NCBI GenBank assembly: GCA_943704525.1
Contig: CALSCQ010003162.1
Span: 1 to 64,000, forward strand
Source of the DNA: Pigoraptor vietnamica
Lineage: Eukaryota; Opisthokonta; Filasterea
Direction: 5' to 3'
DNA length: 64,000 bases
A program made the translations under genes and the position numbers. Shown here piece after piece: positions 1 through 10,269 of this stretch. Under the pieces are notes generated by a model. It searched no databases and was not told the origin of the DNA. It saw only the letters and a program-made list of their open reading frames with translations. The number at the start of each line of letters is the position of its first letter. The first letter of the stretch is position 1.

Positions 1-731
1 GGGGGGGCACGAGAACGGACAAGCGACTCACCGCCAGCTCGACCTCGAGCGTCCGACCGAGACTGAACAGCGGCGCCGGTGCGGCGCTCGACGCATTGCT
101 CGTTCCTTCCAGCGACTGTCGGATACGCGACATCCATCCCAACATCTCATCCTTGGACTCGGCGTGGAGCACAATCGACGAGGCGCTCGCGGAGCTTATT
201 TCGAAGCTGTAGGGAATCTTGGTGCGCGACTCTGCCTCGTGCACCTCGCAGTAATTGGAAAGGTCGATGGTGCCGAGCAGCTCGTGATCCTGCGCACAAG
301 ACGCGTCAGATGCCGTGGCATTCTGCGCATGGCTCGTCACACGAACAAAGCACGCCAACATGCGCACTCACCCCCTCGCTCTTGAAGTAGAAGAGCAGCG
401 AGCCCTTGAGCACAAACCACCGCCGCTTCCACGACTGCGGCGCACAGGAATGAGACACTGCCCAGCAACGCGAGAGTGCACACGGCTCCAGCGCACCTTG
501 TGAGAGAGGTTGAGGAGTCCGCTGCTCGGCTTGCCGCTCTTGATGCCTCCCTGCTTCGTCAGGTACCCACTGCGCGTCGCGCCCTGCTCATCCAATGATA
601 TTGGAATGAAAGCGCCCCCATGAGCCCCACATTCACACCGCACGACAGCCACGCGACAGGACACCCACGTCGAGCTCTGCGGCGGCGACTGTGACTTTCT
701 TGTGCTGCTTGCCCTGGAATAGCGACGCCAT
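1..731 (-). CDS. PH-domain protein, 5' part (gene runs off the left edge)
   Basis: The start is ATG at 731-729. Four exons can be read (731-669, 583-497, 434-372, 291-32), with GT-AG introns between them and a donor GTGAGT at 31 that leads out of the window. The protein opens with MASLFQGKQHKKVTVAA and then shows a pleckstrin-homology fold: GYLTKQGG, the strand-forming SWKRRWFVLKG, LLFYFKSEG, and a late helix with the family Trp in DEMLGWMSRI. PH domains bind phosphoinositides or proteins at membranes. The domain sits at residues ~24-120, which suggests an adaptor or regulator whose other domains lie outside the window. It is divergent from WASP across a 412 bp spacer. The exact family cannot be told from this part. 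Confidence 0.8.
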
Positions 732-1143
732 GGCGACGAGGGATCGCGCGCACGGACGTGTGACACCACGCAACGGTCAGTTGGCACGCCACGCGGGCGG
801 CCAGAATGCACTAGTGTCTCAGTGGGTGCACTGTCAGCGCATGGGGTCGCGCGTTCGGGCTGTGAACGAGCAGCGCTGCGTGCCGCTTTCACTGCGCGTC
901 GTGTTTACGCTTTCAAGTGTGGCGAGAGGGCTGTCGACGGAAATAGCCATCATACACCCCGGATGCAGATTTTGGGTGATCATCCGGGGTGGCTGGTGGG
1001 TCATCGCAAACACAAACGGCCACACACACGCAAACGCGAAACATCGGATTCAACAAATTACCCCAATTCAAAATCGGCAGAGTATAAAGGCCTCTTCTCC
1101 CTTTTTCTGGGTCTCCATAGACGGTCCGTCGCGCCATACAATC
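732..1143. promoter_or_regulatory. Divergent promoter region between the PH-domain gene and WASP
   Basis: This 412 bp spacer separates two divergent start codons and holds no credible ORF. A TATA-like TATAAAGG lies at 1083-1090, about 55 bp upstream of the WASP ATG, in the right orientation for that gene. The assignment rests on position and motif only. Confidence 0.4.
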
Positions 1144-3204
1144 ATGGCGGCGAACGTGGACAGTTATTCGGAGCTTCTCGACCCTAGCGAGCATGGCGTC
1201 CTCAAGAATGCCGTGGGCCCGCGGTGTCAGGTGCGCTTGTAGTGTTGACGCGTGGTTCGACGATCGTGGCATCAATTACGTTGCTGACGTGCATTATGCA
1301 CAGTTTTTGGCCATGTCGGTCGCGCAGCTGTTTTTCGCGCAGCCCGATTGGGCGCTGCAGAGCATTGGCGCCGTGTGCCTCGTCAAGGACAACCAGAAGC
1401 GCTCCTACTTTCTCAAGCTGATGGACCCCCAGGTGGGCATGGTCTTCTTTTTCTATTTCTTTTTTTTTCTTGAAAATAGTGCGATGCTCACCAAGAGTGC
1501 TTGCTGCAGTCTGGTGCCGTCAGCTGGGAGCAGGAAATCTACACCGAGATGAAGTACAACAAGCCCCGTCCGTACTTTCACATGTTCTCCGGAGACGTGG
1601 GTACTCCTGTCTACCGTACATCGCGCGTGTTGTGCTGCTGGTCCACTCTGCTAACAGGCGGATTGCGCAGAGCTGCACCGTTGGGCTCTGCTTTGCCGTC
1701 GGCGCCGAGGGCGAGGCGGACCGCTTCAAGGAGAAGGTCGACGAGATTGTCAAGAAGCGTGAGTGTTTGCTTGCGTCGAGACAATTGGCCTCGTTCTTCT
1801 ATTTGGGCGAAACAGACGCGCTTTTGTTCGAGGTGATATGACAATTTGTCCTGTTTGCGCTGGGCAGGCAACCAGGCTAGCACGCCGCGCAAGAGCATGG
1901 CGCCCTCGGCGGCTGGCATTTCGGCCCCGGGGAACGCCCCTGTCTCTGGCCCGTCCATCTCGGCGCCGACGCCCGCGGTGCAGAAGTCGCTGAGCAACGA
2001 GACCGCCATGAGCAAGGGCGGCACCATCAAGGCATGTGCCGCTCGCTTTTGTGCTCAAAGCATTTTGCGCATGTCGCTTACTCGCACGCACTGATTGCGC
2101 AGGGCAAGGACAAGAAGGGGCGCCCCAAGATTAGCAAGCTGGACATTTCGACGCCGTCGGATTTCCGCCACGTCGGACACATTGGCTGGGACCCCGACAA
2201 GGGGTTCGACGTCAACAACATTCCGCCCGAGTGGAAGGCGCTCTTCGACAAGGCCGGTGTCACGAGCGAGCAGCTGCAGGACAAGGAGACGGCGAAGATT
2301 GTCATGGACTTCGTCAACGAGCACGGTGGACTCGGTGCGCCACCGCCCGCATCGCTTGGCGCCCCGGCGCCTGCCCGAGGTCCCGCGCCCGCACCCCCAA
2401 GCACCCGTGGAGGTGCGTACCGCTTTTGGTTGTTAGATGTCGAATGTGGGTAGTTTTCAACCGCTCTTGCTCACTGAGTCTCTCGTTTTCACAGCCCCAC
2501 CGCCGCCCCCCGCCGGCGGCAACCGCGGCCCTCCTCCTCCCCCGCCCGGTGGTCGCGATGCCGCGCCGCCGCCGCCCTCTCGTGGTGCGCCGCCGCCGCC
2601 GCCGGCCGGTGGACGCGGTGCTGCGCCGCCGCCTCCCCCTTCGCGTGGTGGACCCCCTCCTCCTCCCGCCGCCGCTGGGCCCCCACCACCACCGCCGCCG
2701 TCTGCGCCCGCGCCGCCGCCACCTCCGCCGATGGGTGGCGCCCCCCCTCCCCCTCCAGCTGGAGGATTTCTTGCTGGCATCCAGGGTGGCGCTGGGAATC
2801 TCAAGAAGGCCGAGGTGCAGGAGCGCGCGCCGGACGATCCGCGCGGTGGCCTTCTGTCGGCCATCCAGGGCTTCGATTCGACGCGCCTCAAGAAGGTGGG
2901 TCGCACACTTCCGCTGTCGGTTCTTTGGCTTGTATAATGGCTGACGGATTCTCCTTCTCGTCTGCAGGCGGATCCTTCGGAGCGCCCGCCCCCGCCGGCC
3001 GAGTCGAACGACCTGGACGGCATGGCGGCTGCACTTGCGAATGCGCTTGCGTCTCGCAAGAACGTCATGATGAAGGAGTCCGGTGAGTGGCTGAAGGATG
3101 TTCTCGCTTCGTGTTTTTAGGGGTTAAATGTGCTCATGGACGCTCTCGTTGCAGACGACGAGGACGACGGCGATGTTGGCGGCGATGATGACGAGTGGGA
3201 CTGA
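1144..3204 (+). CDS. WAS: WASP-family actin nucleation promoter (WH1-CRIB-polyproline-WH2x2-CA)
   Basis: This is a Wiskott-Aldrich syndrome-type protein of about 475 residues that links Cdc42/Rac signalling to the Arp2/3 complex. Nine exons can be read. Exons 1-4 give a WH1/EVH1 domain (ALQSIGAVCLVKDNQKRSYF, then FAVGAEGEADRFKEKV). The exon from 2103 gives a basic stretch and a CRIB motif (ISTPSDFRHVGHIGWD). A glycine-proline tract follows at 2493-2760. Two WH2 motifs come next (GFLAGIQGG..LKK and GLLSAIQGF..RLKK), then a central helix and an acidic end finishing in DDDEWD with the terminal Trp that contacts Arp2/3. The intron at 2032-2102 starts with GC instead of GT. The complete domain set in canonical order makes it a true WASP rather than WAVE. 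Confidence 0.93.
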
Positions 3205-3420
3205 GCCTGTCGGGTTTACCATGGTGCATTCAATAGAGCTGCGTTACTATGAACTGTGTAGTACGACGGGTTTGTGAGGCGCCAAGAATTCAGAGCTGCG
3301 TTGGTGCGTGTAATCACAGTGCCTGGCACCGAGATGGCGTTGCATGCCTTTGAATCGAATACCGAACTGCATTTATACAAGCCCGTTCGGGCATTACACA
3401 TGCCGGAGGAGGGCCGGGCA

Positions 3421-4305
3421 CTAGGGACGAATGACGCAGCCTCCCTTAAAGTGCACGAGCAGCACCTCCTTGATGGCGCAAATATCGCGCTGCAGCGCAG
3501 CCTTCTCATCGCGCAGGAGGCGGTGCTCGGCCAGCAGACCGGCAACCCGGCTGCGGAGGTCCTTCGTCTCTTCGTCGCGCCGCGCCCGAAACTTGCGCGC
3601 CGACGCCTTGTTCTTCTCGCGGCGGCGAACTTCCTTTTCGCCCTTGCTCAGGCGCTCCGACCCGACCGAACGGGCCCGCGCGCGGGTTTGCACCGGCACG
3701 CAGTCGTCGTCAGCACGTTCGGCGCTGCCGAAGAATCCCCAGGCGCCATACGCCTCGCTTAGGCCCCGCCCAAGCGCCGAGGCTTCAAATTCGGAGAGAT
3801 CGCCGCTGGCGCCCTCCGACATGTCGCCCTCGGCCATAGAAGAGCACGACTCGCGCCGTGCGTCCCCATCATACATGGGAACATACACATCTTCGCACGC
3901 TTCCGGCGCGGGCGCGCCGGGCTCGCACGAGTCCTCCAACGCGGCGTCGTACACGGGGACAATCCCCGCCGTCGCGTCGGAAATTGCGTTGTAGCCGCAC
4001 GACGGATAGCGCAGGAGAGAGTGGGAGGCGGCGTTCACGCTCGGCGTGCAGCCACCGCTTGCGAGGTCAGCCGCTACGACGTCCGAAAAGAACGAGCCGT
4101 TGGCAAAAAATTTGAAGGGAGAAGTAGGATTGCTGCCGCACTGGACGTCGTACACGGATGCATCGTCGAAGGGAAGCGGTGCGGAGAGGGGCGCGTCGAC
4201 GCGACCTGGAACTGAATGTATAAGGTAGTCGAGGCGCTGAGTGTCCTTGATCATCTTTGGAGTAGAGTAGCCGACTTGTGCGCGCGTCCCCTGTCGCTGT
4301 GGCAT
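3421..4305 (-). CDS. bZIP transcription factor
   Basis: This is an intronless 294-residue protein. The bZIP domain is at the extreme C terminus (~220-290). The basic region RREKNKASARKFRARR carries the N-x7-R signature, and it is followed by a leucine-zipper-like amphipathic helix running to the end. The N-terminal two thirds are acidic and Ser/Gly/Ala-rich with no recognised domain, as in many activation regions. It should bind DNA as a dimer in the nucleus. An internal Met (MIKDTQ, residue ~18) is an alternative start. The gene converges on WASP, with 216 bp between stops. Confidence 0.85.
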   Translation of the reverse strand: MPQRQGTRAQVGYSTPKMIKDTQRLDYLIHSVPGRVDAPLSAPLPFDDASVYDVQCGSNPTSPFKFFANGSFFSDVVAADLASGGCTPSVNAASHSLLRYPSCGYNAISDATAGIVPVYDAALEDSCEPGAPAPEACEDVYVPMYDGDARRESCSSMAEGDMSEGASGDLSEFEASALGRGLSEAYGAWGFFGSAERADDDCVPVQTRARARSVGSERLSKGEKEVRRREKNKASARKFRARRDEETKDLRSRVAGLLAEHRLLRDEKAALQRDICAIKEVLLVHFKGGCVIRP

Positions 4306-4575
4306 GAGATGGACGCGTCAGGTCGATCGATCTCGCGGCGACGGCGAAAGAGAGTTCACGGAAGTCCTAGAGGAAGCGGCGGAGCGCTTCGCAGGATAGC
4401 GCGGGGGCCCAATACTATCGGAGCAAGCACATTGTTGCTGTAACGGCCGCGTTGCGCAGTGGCACGGTCAACCTGTGTGGCCACAACCGTGCCGCTATAT
4501 ATACTGCGTCCATTGCTGCAATCGCGCCATTGTCATGGTCGTCTGTCTGTCTGTGTGTGTGTGTGCGTGTGTGCG

Positions 4576-4613
<38 letters not shown>

Positions 4614-5195
4614 CGTGCAGTGCGTGTGTGGGTGCGCAGGGAATGTGGCCACGCAGACAGAGAGAAGCCGTCACCTTACTATTTTTGGGTAGGTGACGCA
4701 GTGCTAATGGTTCTTTCACTAATTGACTTTTAATTCGTGGAAGGGGGCACTTTCCTTTTTGGACCATGTCCAGACATTCCTGGCAGCGCTCGTCATTTGC
4801 TGCGTGACGTATGGTGACCTGTATGTCACGTGAGGACACATAGACTGAGTTTCGACCGCAATTTCGCCACAAAAGTGACTGTTTTCTCAGTCTGTTGCAT
4901 TCGCAGATTTATTTCGCACCTCTTTCATTATGGCCCCAGTATGGAATTTGTCTTTATTTCGGTGCCGTGTTTTTGGTAGAAATTTTTGAATTGAACCGTG
5001 GGCGTTGTGCGTGTGTGGTTGGCGCCGCACGCGTGCGCCTCGCGCCGCTTGCGCTGACGCGTGTGCTGCTTGCGGAGGAACAGAGCGAGGTGAGAAAGAG
5101 GGAGGGAGCGCTGCGCATAGGGGAAGGGAGTGCGCTTCCTTTCTCTCCGGCTGGTCCTTCCGCTGCTTCCGCCTCCGCCGGCGGCTCGTTTCACC
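4306..5195. other. Divergent spacer with a (GT)n microsatellite
   Basis: This 890 bp interval between the bZIP and aquaporin start codons has no supported gene. A degenerate GT/GCGT tract runs from about 4541 to 4632. A TATATATAC stretch is at 4496-4504. The short ORFs here are products of the GT repeat. Confidence 0.6.
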
Positions 5196-6272
5196 ATGAA
5201 CTTTGGCGACGCGCCGCAGCCCGTCAACGGGCCCATTAAGGTGCCGCTGAAGCACAAGGACAAGTGGGTGGCTCTGCGCGGTGCTAGTGTGCAGACGAGG
5301 AACTTGTTGTGTCCCTGAGGAGCCTTCGTTTGGCTGTGTGGTACTCACGGCTGCGGGCACTCACACGGACTATTTTGCTTGCCCAGGGTGAAGAATGTTG
5401 CCATTTGGATAAACGACACGAACCCGGACGAGGTCAGCGACGTCTGCAAGGCTGCGTTTGGCGTGGCTGCTTCGGCGGAAATTGTCGGACTCGCCGACGA
5501 GGAGTCGAACACGGTCCACCCGTATTCGCGCCTGCTCAAGACCCCGCAGATATTCACGGGCGGCAGCAACACGCTCCTCCTCAAGCGGAAGGGTGCGTGC
5601 CGCTTAGTAGTCTTGCACTTGAAGATGATGCTTGGGTTAGGGCTGGGCGCACTCTAACGGTGCCGCGTTATCCACTGTTCTCTGACTGTGAATGTACCCA
5701 CTGCAGGCGTTATCTATGCCGACGGCGGTTTCGTGGACGCCGACGGTGTTCAGAAGATTGACATCGTCAAAAAGCACAAGGCTGAGAAGGAAGGTCGGTT
5801 GCTGCAGTGGATTTTGGGCGGTTTACCGTGCCGTTTGTCGTTTGCATGCGTGCGCGCGAGATATTAGGGTGCTGTGACGACTAGCGCGGCGAAACGGTCA
5901 CTCAGTTGTCTGTGTGTCTGTAGCAGGCGAGCGCAAGAATGAGACGCTGACGCAGAAGCTCAAGCGCAAGCTGACGTCGAAGGACTTTGTCCGCGCGTTC
6001 ATGGCCGAGTTTGTTGCGACGATGCTTTTCGTCATCATCGGCTGCGGCGGCGCCCTTGCGTCGCAGGCGACCACGGACCCCATCCGCCTCGACTCTGGCC
6101 GCCTCCTCGCCATTGCGCTCCTCTTTGGCATCGCCATCACCGTGCTCGTCTATTCGACTGCGCACTTGTCCGGTGGTCACATCAATCCCGGTACGCACGT
6201 CGCGGTCTCATGTGCGCCGCTTCTGCACGTAGCTTGTTCGAATTGCTTCTGCGGCGTGTGCGCGATGTTCTG

Positions 6273-6326
<54 letters not shown>

Positions 6327-7098
6327 ACGTCACGCGCGCAGCCGTGACGATTGCCGCGATGGTCTTTGGCAAGATTGGCAAGATTTCGGCGATATCGTAC
6401 ATCATCATGCAGGTGCTCGGGGCGATATTCGGCGCGCTCGTCCTCAAGGGCCTTCTTCCCACGGCGCTCCAGGGCCACCTCGCGGCCAACGGACTCGGGT
6501 CTGGCAGCTACGTCACGCTCGTCAACAACGGCTCTGCGATGGTCCCGACGACGATCGTGTGGTCTGTGTCGCCCGCGCAGGGCTTCTTCATCGAGTTTGT
6601 CTTCACCGGCCTGCTTGTTTTTGTCGTGTTCGGCACGGCCATCGATCCCAAGGCCGACAACCCGAAGGGCCGTTCTGGAAACTTTGCGCCGCTTGCCATC
6701 GGTCTCTCGATCTTCCTTGCGCACATTTTTGCGATTCCCTTCACGAATTGCGGCATCAACCCCGCCCGCAGCTTTGGCCCTGCCGTTGTCTCCGGGGTGC
6801 GTTTCGGTCTTTGCGCAGTTTTGGTTCCGTTGCTCTGCGTGTTGCATGCTGAATGTCATGGCCGTGTCGTCTCATTGCGCTCGCTTGCACATTGCAGTAC
6901 TGGAAGGACCACTGGGTGTTCTGGATCGGCCCCATTCTCGGCGGCATCTGCGGCGCGCTCGTGTACACGCTGCTGTTCATGTACGAGGGCAAGGAGGAGA
7001 AGGAGGAGAAGGAGCGCAAGAAGGCCAGCGAGGCGTTCAAGGAGAAGCTGCTCTCGCGCATTGGCGAGGACGAGGAGATGGAGCTCATGTCGTCGTAA
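5196..7098 (+). CDS. Aquaporin (MIP family) with an extra N-terminal domain
   Basis: Six exons (5196-5263, 5387-5592, 5707-5793, 5927-6190, 6342-6796, 6898-7098) join in frame to 426 residues. The MIP channel begins near residue 135 (FVRAFMAEFVATMLFVIIGC). The first NPA box is split by the fourth intron (HINP|AVTIA) and the second is in GINPARSFGPAV. Six membrane segments are visible, followed by a charged tail. It should conduct water or small solutes. Upstream is an unusual soluble segment of about 120 residues (VKNVAIWINDTNPDEV.., SNTVHPYSRLL.., TGGSNTLLLKRKG, VIYADGGFVDADG) with the alternating pattern of a small alpha/beta domain that I do not recognise. The donor at 5264 is the only one giving the right phase, so the fusion is read directly rather than assumed. 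Confidence 0.88.
6274..6324. repeat. Poly-C tract of 51 nt inside an aquaporin intron
   Basis: A pure run of C occupies 6274-6324 within the intron 6191-6341, which otherwise has a normal donor (GTACGC) and acceptor (GCGCAG). It could be a real homopolymer, or its length could be a sequencing artefact. Confidence 0.9.
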
Positions 7099-7244
7099 AG
7101 AGCACTAGTCGGCGCGAACCTGCGCCTCCGTCTTTCGCATTTGTCTACTTGCGCACGTTATGTTTTTCGCTCGTGTTTTAAAATGAAAGCACGCTTATCT
7201 CGCACGCACAGCGCCGCCGCGTATACTGCATGCAACCAGTGCAT

Positions 7245-8669
7245 TCAGATGCCCGTGTCCATTGTGGCAGATGGCATGGGTACCGCGGGTATCGCGCTGG
7301 TGGCCACCACCACTGGCGCGACAGGTATCGGCGTCGGCGACGACGCTTGGGCTACCACCAAGGGAACATACTCGAAAAAGTAGAACTTGAAAGCCGTCGC
7401 AAGCGCGCCGTGCATCACAAAGACGAGTCCGGGGAGCACGTAGCGAGGCCATCCGTCCATCCGCGACACAAACGGGTAAAAGTTTCGCACGAGCACGGCG
7501 CCTGCGCCAGAGGTCGTTAAGCAAAAACTGGCCGCCAGCCAAAGTGTGCGTTTGCACGCCCAACTCACCGGAGATACCCATGGCGATGTAAACGAGCGAC
7601 CATCGGAGCGCCTCGCTGTCCAAGACACAAAGGACCTTCGCAAATAAACGCGTAAGCTGAAGAACGGCAGAAAAGCTGACTCGAAAAGCAAGCACTTCGC
7701 AATGGCCGAAACAACATGACCTGCGCGCACTCAGTGAACAACATTGGCTCACCGAGACGGGAATGTAGGCGAAGAGCGAGTAGCCGTAGATGCAGACAAC
7801 CTCTGTCAAACCCACGGTCCTCGTTTTCGCCACGTAGCGGAGTGCCGCCCACACCGCAAGGGGAACAATCGTCGCATAGCCGTAGATGGCCGTCGCAGCA
7901 AACGTCACCTTGGAAAAGTCGTACCGCCAGTCCTCCGTCCCCCGCCGGTAGCTCGCAATGTAGCTCGACAAATTCCCCGTCACAGCCATTGCGAAAATGA
8001 GCGTCGTCGCAATCCAAAAGGGACCTGAGCCGAAACGCTGGTGCGTGAGGAGAGTGCAGCCGCGCAGCACATGGGCACGCGAACGCACCGTACAGGTCGG
8101 GGCTCGAGCTGATCGAATCGAGGAAGTCATGATGGAACGGCCACACGGATTTCCAGATGCGCCGTCCAACCTGCCCACAATTCTCTCGTGAGACGGGCCA
8201 CGGCAGCAGTACGAGCGACTGGCCACCCACCTGCTCCGTGCCAACGTCAAAGAAGCGGCGGTAATAGTCGATGGACCAGAGCGGCGGTCCGTACTTCTCG
8301 CCGGTCGCTGCCGGGAGCAGGTTCTCGCGATCGGAAAACCCGCCTGCGTCTGGCGGGAGTTCAAGCGGCGGTCAGTTGCATGGGCACTTGCAGGCATTCC
8401 ATTGCAGGGGCACACACCATCCCCAAACGAAGCCGGCTCGATCGAGCCCGACACGGCGGGTGTCTTCGAAGAGTAATCTGCAGCAAGAGCGGAAGTAAGA
8501 GTCACAGCGACAATAATGAACCGCGCAAGAACTCACCTATGAACTCGAGTGTGGTGTCCGTCGGCCCCGCCGCACCCTAGCGACAATCACGGAGTGAGTC
8601 GTCAAGTCATCTCCCGTCGTCCCCCTAAAACGCATCACTTACCGGCACCGACGCGGATTTTTCCGCCAT
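7245..8669 (-). CDS. Yip1-domain Golgi/ER membrane protein, YIPF1/YIPF2 type
   Basis: The protein starts MAEKSASVP (ATG at 8669-8667) and is spliced over at least six exons. A polar N-terminal region (LEFI..DYSSKTPAVSG) leads to the family-typical WSIDYYRRFFDVGT, then to five hydrophobic segments (GPFWIATTLIFAMAVTGNLS, FAATAIYGYATIVPLAVW, VCIYGYSLFAYIPVS and two more). The conserved GYSLF..IP lies in the membrane part. The family recruits or recycles Rab GTPases at the Golgi. The last intron uses the acceptor that yields SGAVLVRNFYP. The tail is Pro/Val-rich. A YIF1 gene, a partner family, lies at 33.1-34.8 kb. Confidence 0.85.
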
Positions 8670-8882
8670 GGGACGTGAAGGACGGCCTCTGTCACGCTTT
8701 TTGGTGCAGAGTTAAGAGATGCCCCTCAAAAAACAAGTGGCAGCTGGAAGGGCAAGCCCGGTCACGTGACGACAGCGGCCGGCGCACGTGATTCCACTTC
8801 GAGGGCGGCTGATGCGTCTTTTGCAATATGGTGCGCCGGGCTAAAAGCAGGCTGCAGTTTGTTCTTATGCGCCGCATTGGAA

Positions 8883-9896
8883 ATGTTCGAGCGTGCGGAT
8901 AAACGGGAAAGGAACCAGCTTCGACCGCTGGCGTGCGAGCAGGCGCCACTGAATCGCAGCGATGGATCGTGCCGCTTTTCCCAGGGTGCGTACGTCATTG
9001 CTTGACACAGAAAGATGTGGACCCGTTTCATACTAAGATACCTGCAGGCGACACGGTCGTGACGGTGGGCGTATATGGTCCCGTGGAGGTCAAGCCCAGT
9101 AAGGAGCTGATTGACCGCGCGACGGTGGAGGTCGTGTTCAAGGCCAAAACGGGGCGACCGGGTGAGTGCCGCGCGTGTGTGACGGTGGCAGTGAGCAACC
9201 GACTCGGCTGTTATGGCGCTGCTAATGCACCCAACGATCAGGCGTGGCTGAAAAGCTCATTGAGCACTATGTGCGGCTGACGGTCGAAGCGGTGACACTG
9301 AGGATGATGCATCCTCGGACGTCCATAGTTGTTAATATCCAAGTAGTGAACGACGCTGGTTCGGTACGTCCCGTCTCGTTCTTGCAGTGCACTCGCGTTG
9401 TTGTGGGTGTTCTTACGAACTGCTTCCAACAGCTCCTTGCTGCGACCCTGAATGCAACGTGCCTTGCCCTGCTCGATGCTGGCATCCCCCTCAGCCGGAC
9501 ATTCGCGGGCGTGACATGTGCCGTGGGTGCGGATGGCGACCTGCTGCTCGACCCAACGTCTGAGGAGGAACAGGCGAGTGCTTGCGTGTTACTCGGTCCG
9601 CTTGCGTCTCCAATGCAACTAACTCCGCCTTTGCAGACGGCCACGTCTTCCTTCACATATGTATATGATGGATCCTCCGATGGTTTCCTAACCACGCACA
9701 CTTCGGGAGCTTTTAGCCAAGAAGAAGTGGGTGCCGTGAAAGCTGTCGTGGTAATTGGGTCACTGTTCCGGAACTTATCGTGTGCCTTTGTATGCCCATG
9801 TTTCAGCTTGCCTCTGCTGCAAATGCAACCCGCGCCGGCGCCGACAAAGTACTCGCCTTTGTGCGCGTCTCCAACCAACGAAAATATGGATTATAA
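8883..9896 (+). CDS. EXOSC5: Exosome complex RNase PH-like subunit RRP46
   Basis: Exons join to about 230 residues with one RNase PH fold. The start MFERADKRERNQLRPL is followed by NRSDGSCRFSQ|GDTVVTVGVYGPVEV, where the first intron interrupts the family's SQGDT motif. Later segments are IDRATVEVVFKAKTGRPG, TLRMMHPRTSIVVNIQVVND and LLAATLNATCLALLDAGIPL. The protein ends ..VSNQRKYGL. RRP46 is a catalytically inert ring subunit of the RNA exosome in nucleus and cytoplasm. Length and order match the family. Confidence 0.88.
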
Positions 9897-10269
9897 AGCA
9901 GAATTGAACAACTGCGTTTCTGGTCTGGAGTAACAACACGTAACGTGAGGAGAATTTTAACCGAGTTTTCGGTGGTTTTTAGCTGTTGACGTGTCCGGGA
10001 AGATAACTTGCGTTCACCCGCAAAATTTCCCACAATTACCCCGCCGTTTTCAGTGTTCGCGCACGGCCGACCCCCCTCCGCGTCATCAAAATTCGCGGTA
10101 AAAACCCGTGACACCGCCCACCGCGACGTCGGCGCCCCAAACACGACACCAAACACACCACGCGCATAACTCCGCCGGTGTCGCCTTTTGTAATCCCCAA
10201 CTGTCACCGCGCGATCGCGAGCGAAATTTGTGTTGCGCTATTTAATCTGTTCGCCTTTCCGAGTGTCTC
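9897..10269. other. Spacer between RRP46 and the RETREG-like gene
   Basis: This is 373 bp between two tandem plus-strand genes. I see no ORF, RNA gene or repeat that can be supported. It presumably holds the 3' end of one gene and the promoter of the next. Confidence 0.5.
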
